NCBI GenBank assembly: GCA_000337115.1
Contig: AOIR01000058.1
Coordinates: 58,231 to 103,795 of the forward strand
From: Natrinema thermotolerans DSM 11552
Lineage (GTDB): Archaea > Halobacteriota > Halobacteria > Halobacteriales > Natrialbaceae
Reading direction: 5' to 3'
DNA: 45,565 nt
The translations under genes were made by a program, and so were the position numbers. Below the pieces are notes generated by a model that searched no databases, was not told the origin of the DNA, and saw nothing but the letters and a program-made list of their open reading frames with translations. The stretch's first letter is position 1; every line of letters starts with the position of its first letter. Shown piece after piece: positions 42,983 through 45,565 of the stretch.

Positions 42983-43678
42983 GTGGGATCCGAGTCTGAT
43001 CGACGCGCTGTGCGCTGGCTTCGCCAGCGGTTGAGCCTCTCCTGGGTACAGAAGTCGTTACTGCTCGGGGCGCTCCTGACGGCCCTGTGGATGCGGTTCG
43101 TCCCCGACGGGTTGGACGATCGACTCCTCGTGGACGGCGTCCTCCTGATCGGTGGGCCGCTCGCACTGGGGCTGTCCCACGGACGACACGTCGGGTGGCG
43201 GGTCGACCGGACAGCGGTCAGGAACGCGGCCCTGCTCGGGCTGTTCGTGTTGCCGTTCTATCTCGTCGGCTCGACGTTGCCGACGATCCGCGCGTACTAC
43301 CCGATCTGGGAGACGTCGGCCGCGCCGGCCGCGTTCGTCCCCCACGCGATCAAGCTGTTCGTCCTCGCACTGGCCGCCGAGACCTACTATCGGGGGCTGT
43401 TGTGTGTCGGGGTCAGGGAACTGGGTTTCGGTGCGGTGTTCATCAGCCCCGTCGTCTACATGCTTCACCACACGTCGAAGCCGCCGATCGAGTTCCTGCT
43501 GTCGGGGCCGACCGACGTCCTGTTCGGTGCCGTCGACTACACCTCAGACTCGATTCTCCCCTCCGTGGTCGCCCACGGCGGCGGGCTCGTCTTACTGGAC
43601 TGGTTGGTGATTCACGAGCCGCTGTTCGATCCGGCCCCGGTCCTGAACGTCCTTGAGGCACTCCCGCTCCCGATCTAA
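42983..43678 (+). CDS. CPBP-family membrane protein with degenerate active site
   Basis: A 231-residue membrane protein with about six helices. The CPBP (Rce1-like) region shows AETYYRG at 132-138, where the family motif EExxxR would be: the first Glu is Ala, E133 and R137 remain. Motif 2 is VVYMLHH (H162/H163), and motif 3 has H198 in VVAHGGGLVLLD, but the Asn expected four residues later is Leu. The fold is likely but peptidase activity is doubtful. It starts with GTG at 42983, four bases after the DUF5789-like stop. Confidence 0.75.
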   Translation: MGSESDRRAVRWLRQRLSLSWVQKSLLLGALLTALWMRFVPDGLDDRLLVDGVLLIGGPLALGLSHGRHVGWRVDRTAVRNAALLGLFVLPFYLVGSTLPTIRAYYPIWETSAAPAAFVPHAIKLFVLALAAETYYRGLLCVGVRELGFGAVFISPVVYMLHHTSKPPIEFLLSGPTDVLFGAVDYTSDSILPSVVAHGGGLVLLDWLVIHEPLFDPAPVLNVLEALPLPI

Positions 43679-43716
43679 CGATCCTTTCGCCGCGGCTAAC
43701 AGTATAGAACACCAAC

Positions 43717-43724
43717 ACTTATGG
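43717..43724 (+). promoter_or_regulatory. TATA box of the AI-2E/PerM transporter gene
   Basis: ACTTATGG (43717-43724) is centred about 27 bases before the ATG at 43747, the spacing of a leaderless transcript. It supports 43747 over the in-frame TTG at 43741. Confidence 0.55.
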
Positions 43725-43746
43725 CCGCCAGCCGTGAGGATTGCGT

Positions 43747-44823
43747 ATGGACGCCCGGACGACGTTTTTCGCCCTCCTCGTCTCCATCCTCGCCGGCGTC
43801 GCCGCCCTGTTGGTCCGCCCGCTGCTCGAGTACGTCCTCGGTGCCTGCCTGCTCGCGGTCGTCCTCCGACCCGCGTACGAACGGCTGGCACCGCGGCTCG
43901 GCGAGCGTCTCGCCGCGCTCGCACTGACCGCCTTCGTGATCGTCGCCGGCCTCGTGCCGCTCGCGCTCGTCTCGCTCGTCGTCGTTCGAACGACTGCCTC
44001 GACGCTCGAGAACGTCTCGATCGAGGGGGTCACCGCGTACGGGAGCGAGATGGCACGTACCGAACTCGGTATCGAAGCGGAGTCGGTGGCAGTCGTCGAA
44101 TCGGCACTGCAGGCACGGGTTCAGGAGATGGTGTCCGACGTCGTAGACGTCACGCTCGAACAGTCGGTCTGGCTCCTCTCGACGGCCGTCGACGTCGCGA
44201 TCGGAACGGTCGCGTTCGTGTTTTTGCTGTACTATCTGCTCGTCGACGGGCCCGCATTGCTCGCCTGGCTGCGCCGGACGGTCCCGCTCGAGTCGGCCGT
44301 CCTCGACGAGTTGTTCGCTGAGGTCCACACGGTCACGTGGGCAGTGCTTCGCAGTCACGTTCTCGTGGCGGTGGTGCAGGGAACGCTCGGCGGGATCGGG
44401 CTGGCTCTGCTCGGCGTGCCCTCCGCTACCGTCTTGGCGGTGGTCCTGTTGTTCGCGTCGTTCCTGCCGACGGTCGGTGTCTGGCTCGTCTGGGGACCGG
44501 TGACGATCGCCCACGCGACCGCGGACGGGCCGGCAAGCGGGGCCGTCCTGCTCGGCTATGGGCTCGTCGTGCTGGCCGTCGCCGACTACTACCTCCGATC
44601 GATCCTCGTCGATCGCCGGTCCGGACTCCATCCGGCACTGGCCTTGCTCGGCGTCATCGGCGGGGTTTCGCTGTTTGGCATCGTCGGCCTGTTCGCCGGC
44701 CCGGTGATCCTTGGCGCGTTCGGTGCCGCATTGCGGGTCGCGAACCGCCGTCTCGAGCCGGTCTCGACCGAGTCCGGAACCGAGATCGAACGGGAGTCCC
44801 CGATCGTCGAGACGGAGCGATAA
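43747..44823 (+). CDS. AI-2E/PerM-family transporter
   Basis: Membrane protein of 358 residues with about eight helices in the layout of the AI-2E transporter (PerM/UPF0118) family: two N-terminal helices, a central soluble region (about 85-140), then VAFVFLLYYLLVDGPALLAWLRR and the conserved C-terminal helix set (LASFLPTVGVWLVWGP, VADYYLRSILVDRRSGLHPALALLGVIGGVSLFGIVGLFAGPVIL). Members export small molecules or ions; relatives include proton-linked Na+/Li+ exporters. Start at ATG 43747. Confidence 0.9.
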   Translation: MDARTTFFALLVSILAGVAALLVRPLLEYVLGACLLAVVLRPAYERLAPRLGERLAALALTAFVIVAGLVPLALVSLVVVRTTASTLENVSIEGVTAYGSEMARTELGIEAESVAVVESALQARVQEMVSDVVDVTLEQSVWLLSTAVDVAIGTVAFVFLLYYLLVDGPALLAWLRRTVPLESAVLDELFAEVHTVTWAVLRSHVLVAVVQGTLGGIGLALLGVPSATVLAVVLLFASFLPTVGVWLVWGPVTIAHATADGPASGAVLLGYGLVVLAVADYYLRSILVDRRSGLHPALALLGVIGGVSLFGIVGLFAGPVILGAFGAALRVANRRLEPVSTESGTEIERESPIVETER

Positions 44824-44829
44824 ACGCGC

Positions 44830-45565
44830 TCAGTCGGCGTAGTGGGGCTGCTCGCGCCGACTGGTCGTCGGCACGCCCAGACCGGAAAACGCCATCACGA
44901 ACAGCACGAGCGGCGACAACAGCCCGAACAGGTAAAACGGCGCGTACTCGAGGGTCGGGACGCCGGTCGCGGAGGCCATGAAGACGCCCCCGGCGTGCCA
45001 GGGGAGCAAGGCACCGGTCGGCGTCCCGGCGGCCTCGACGGCCCGCGAGAGTTCCTCGCTGTCGAGGTCGAACTCCTCGTAGAGGTTCCGTAGCGTCAGC
45101 CCCGGCAGGACGATGCTCATGTACTGTTGTGCGGTCAGAACGTTGACGAGGATCGCCGACGCGCCGGTGCCGGCGATCAGGCTTCCGGAGCTGCGGACGC
45201 CCTGCGAGAGGCGATGGGCCAACACCGCGAGAACGCCGGTCCGCTCGAGGAGGCCCCCGAGCGAGAGCGCGGCGACGACGACGGTGATCGTCCAGGCCGA
45301 GCCGGTGAGCCCGCCGGTCGCGAGGAGGTCGTTCACGAGATCGGTGCCGGTTTCGGGAGCGGTTCCGCTCATGAAGACTTCCCAGGCGGCGACGAAGCCG
45401 GTGCCCTGAACTGCGATCGAGGTGATGACGCCGGCGAAGACGCCGGCGACGAGCGTCGGGAGCGCGGGGAAGCCATAGAGCGCGAGCCCGAAGGTGACCA
45501 CGAGCGGCAGGAAGACGAGGACCGAGAGGGCGTACGCGCCCGCGATCGCGGTCTGGATCTCGACG
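44830..45565 (-). CDS. NhaC-family Na+/H+ antiporter (C-terminal part, runs off the end)
   Basis: The minus-strand frame is open to the window edge and encodes the last about 245 residues of an antiporter. NDLLATGGLTGSAWTITVVVAALSLGGLLERTG, TAQQYMSIVLPGLTLRNLYEEFDL and GALLPWHAGGVFMASATGVPTLEYAPFYLF are NhaC-type features. The N-terminal half lies beyond 45565. It is unlike the NhaC-type gene at 5606-7330 (that one is longer and has different loops), so the genome carries two distinct types. A GTG at 45501 is internal, not the real start. Confidence 0.88.
   Translation of the reverse strand, partial: VEIQTAIAGAYALSVLVFLPLVVTFGLALYGFPALPTLVAGVFAGVITSIAVQGTGFVAAWEVFMSGTAPETGTDLVNDLLATGGLTGSAWTITVVVAALSLGGLLERTGVLAVLAHRLSQGVRSSGSLIAGTGASAILVNVLTAQQYMSIVLPGLTLRNLYEEFDLDSEELSRAVEAAGTPTGALLPWHAGGVFMASATGVPTLEYAPFYLFGLLSPLVLFVMAFSGLGVPTTSRREQPHYAD

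Noticed and set aside
1-45565. tRNA, rRNA, CRISPR, insertion sequence or prophage
   Set aside because: I looked for cloverleaf-like or repeat-spacer patterns and for transposase, integrase or capsid motifs and saw none. A tRNA and covariance-model scan would be decisive.

Overview
The window is about 45.5 kb of haloarchaeal chromosome. The base composition is high in GC with many CTCGAG-type codon pairs, the predicted proteins are very acidic, and secreted proteins carry twin-arginine signals. TATA-like boxes repeatedly sit about 26-28 bases before start codons (leaderless genes), and many genes belong to small families that seem confined to Halobacteria. The mix resembles the Natrinema/Haloterrigena group (Natrialbales), but no rRNA or other diagnostic marker is present. 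The first 25 bases are not biological: they match the Tn5 mosaic end of a Nextera sequencing adapter, so position 1 is a contig end.

Layout. From 0.4 to 3.3 kb lies a more AT-rich stretch with a UbiA-like membrane protein and a 7TM/PAS sensor histidine kinase. From 3.3 to 8.7 kb come a winged-helix regulator with a small membrane partner, a universal stress protein, a two-domain VOC protein, an NhaC-type antiporter and a DRG-family GTPase. From 8.8 to 16.3 kb come a Tat-exported CARDB-repeat protein, tiaS, a conserved HTH regulator, a glutaredoxin, an AzgA-type purine permease and a TrkA-type RCK protein. From 16.4 to 22.1 kb come an orphan DNA methyltransferase, a CaCA-type Ca2+/Na+ exchanger, a Xi-class glutathionyl-hydroquinone-reductase-like protein, an Azf/uronate-dehydrogenase-like SDR and an MDR dehydrogenase. 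From 22.2 to 27.4 kb is a redox and metal neighbourhood: 2Fe-2S ferredoxin, DCC-type CxxC protein, a Tat cupredoxin fused to a His-rich domain of unknown type, a Tat lipoprotein related to Dyp peroxidases, a Dps-like ferritin and a SRPBCC protein.

From 27.6 to 35.2 kb come a DUF6735-like protein, a MutS5-type ATPase, a large FAD/Fe-S D-2-hydroxyacid dehydrogenase and purF. From 35.2 to 35.9 kb there is no intact gene. This stretch holds a chain of at least five consecutive hairpins, a short minus-strand gene remnant and a frameshifted, truncated tautomerase-family pseudogene. From 35.9 to 45.6 kb come a Get3/ArsA-type ATPase, a membrane GT2 glycosyltransferase, a class I aminotransferase, a CinA-type amidase, a DUF457-type membrane protein, an SMR exporter with an operator-like palindrome at its start, haloarchaeal membrane proteins, a degenerate CPBP protein, an AI-2E/PerM transporter and the C-terminal half of a second NhaC-type antiporter running off the end.

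Most genes are single units with their own promoters. Likely co-transcribed pairs are the winged-helix regulator and its membrane partner (ATGA overlap), nhaC with the VOC gene, and the DUF5789-like gene with the CPBP gene. I saw no tRNA, rRNA, CRISPR array, insertion sequence or prophage. The most interesting items are the hairpin chain with adjoining gene decay, the Dyp-like lipoprotein that has lost its catalytic Asp but kept its His, the cupredoxin fusion, and the orphan methyltransferase in a CTAG-poor genome.
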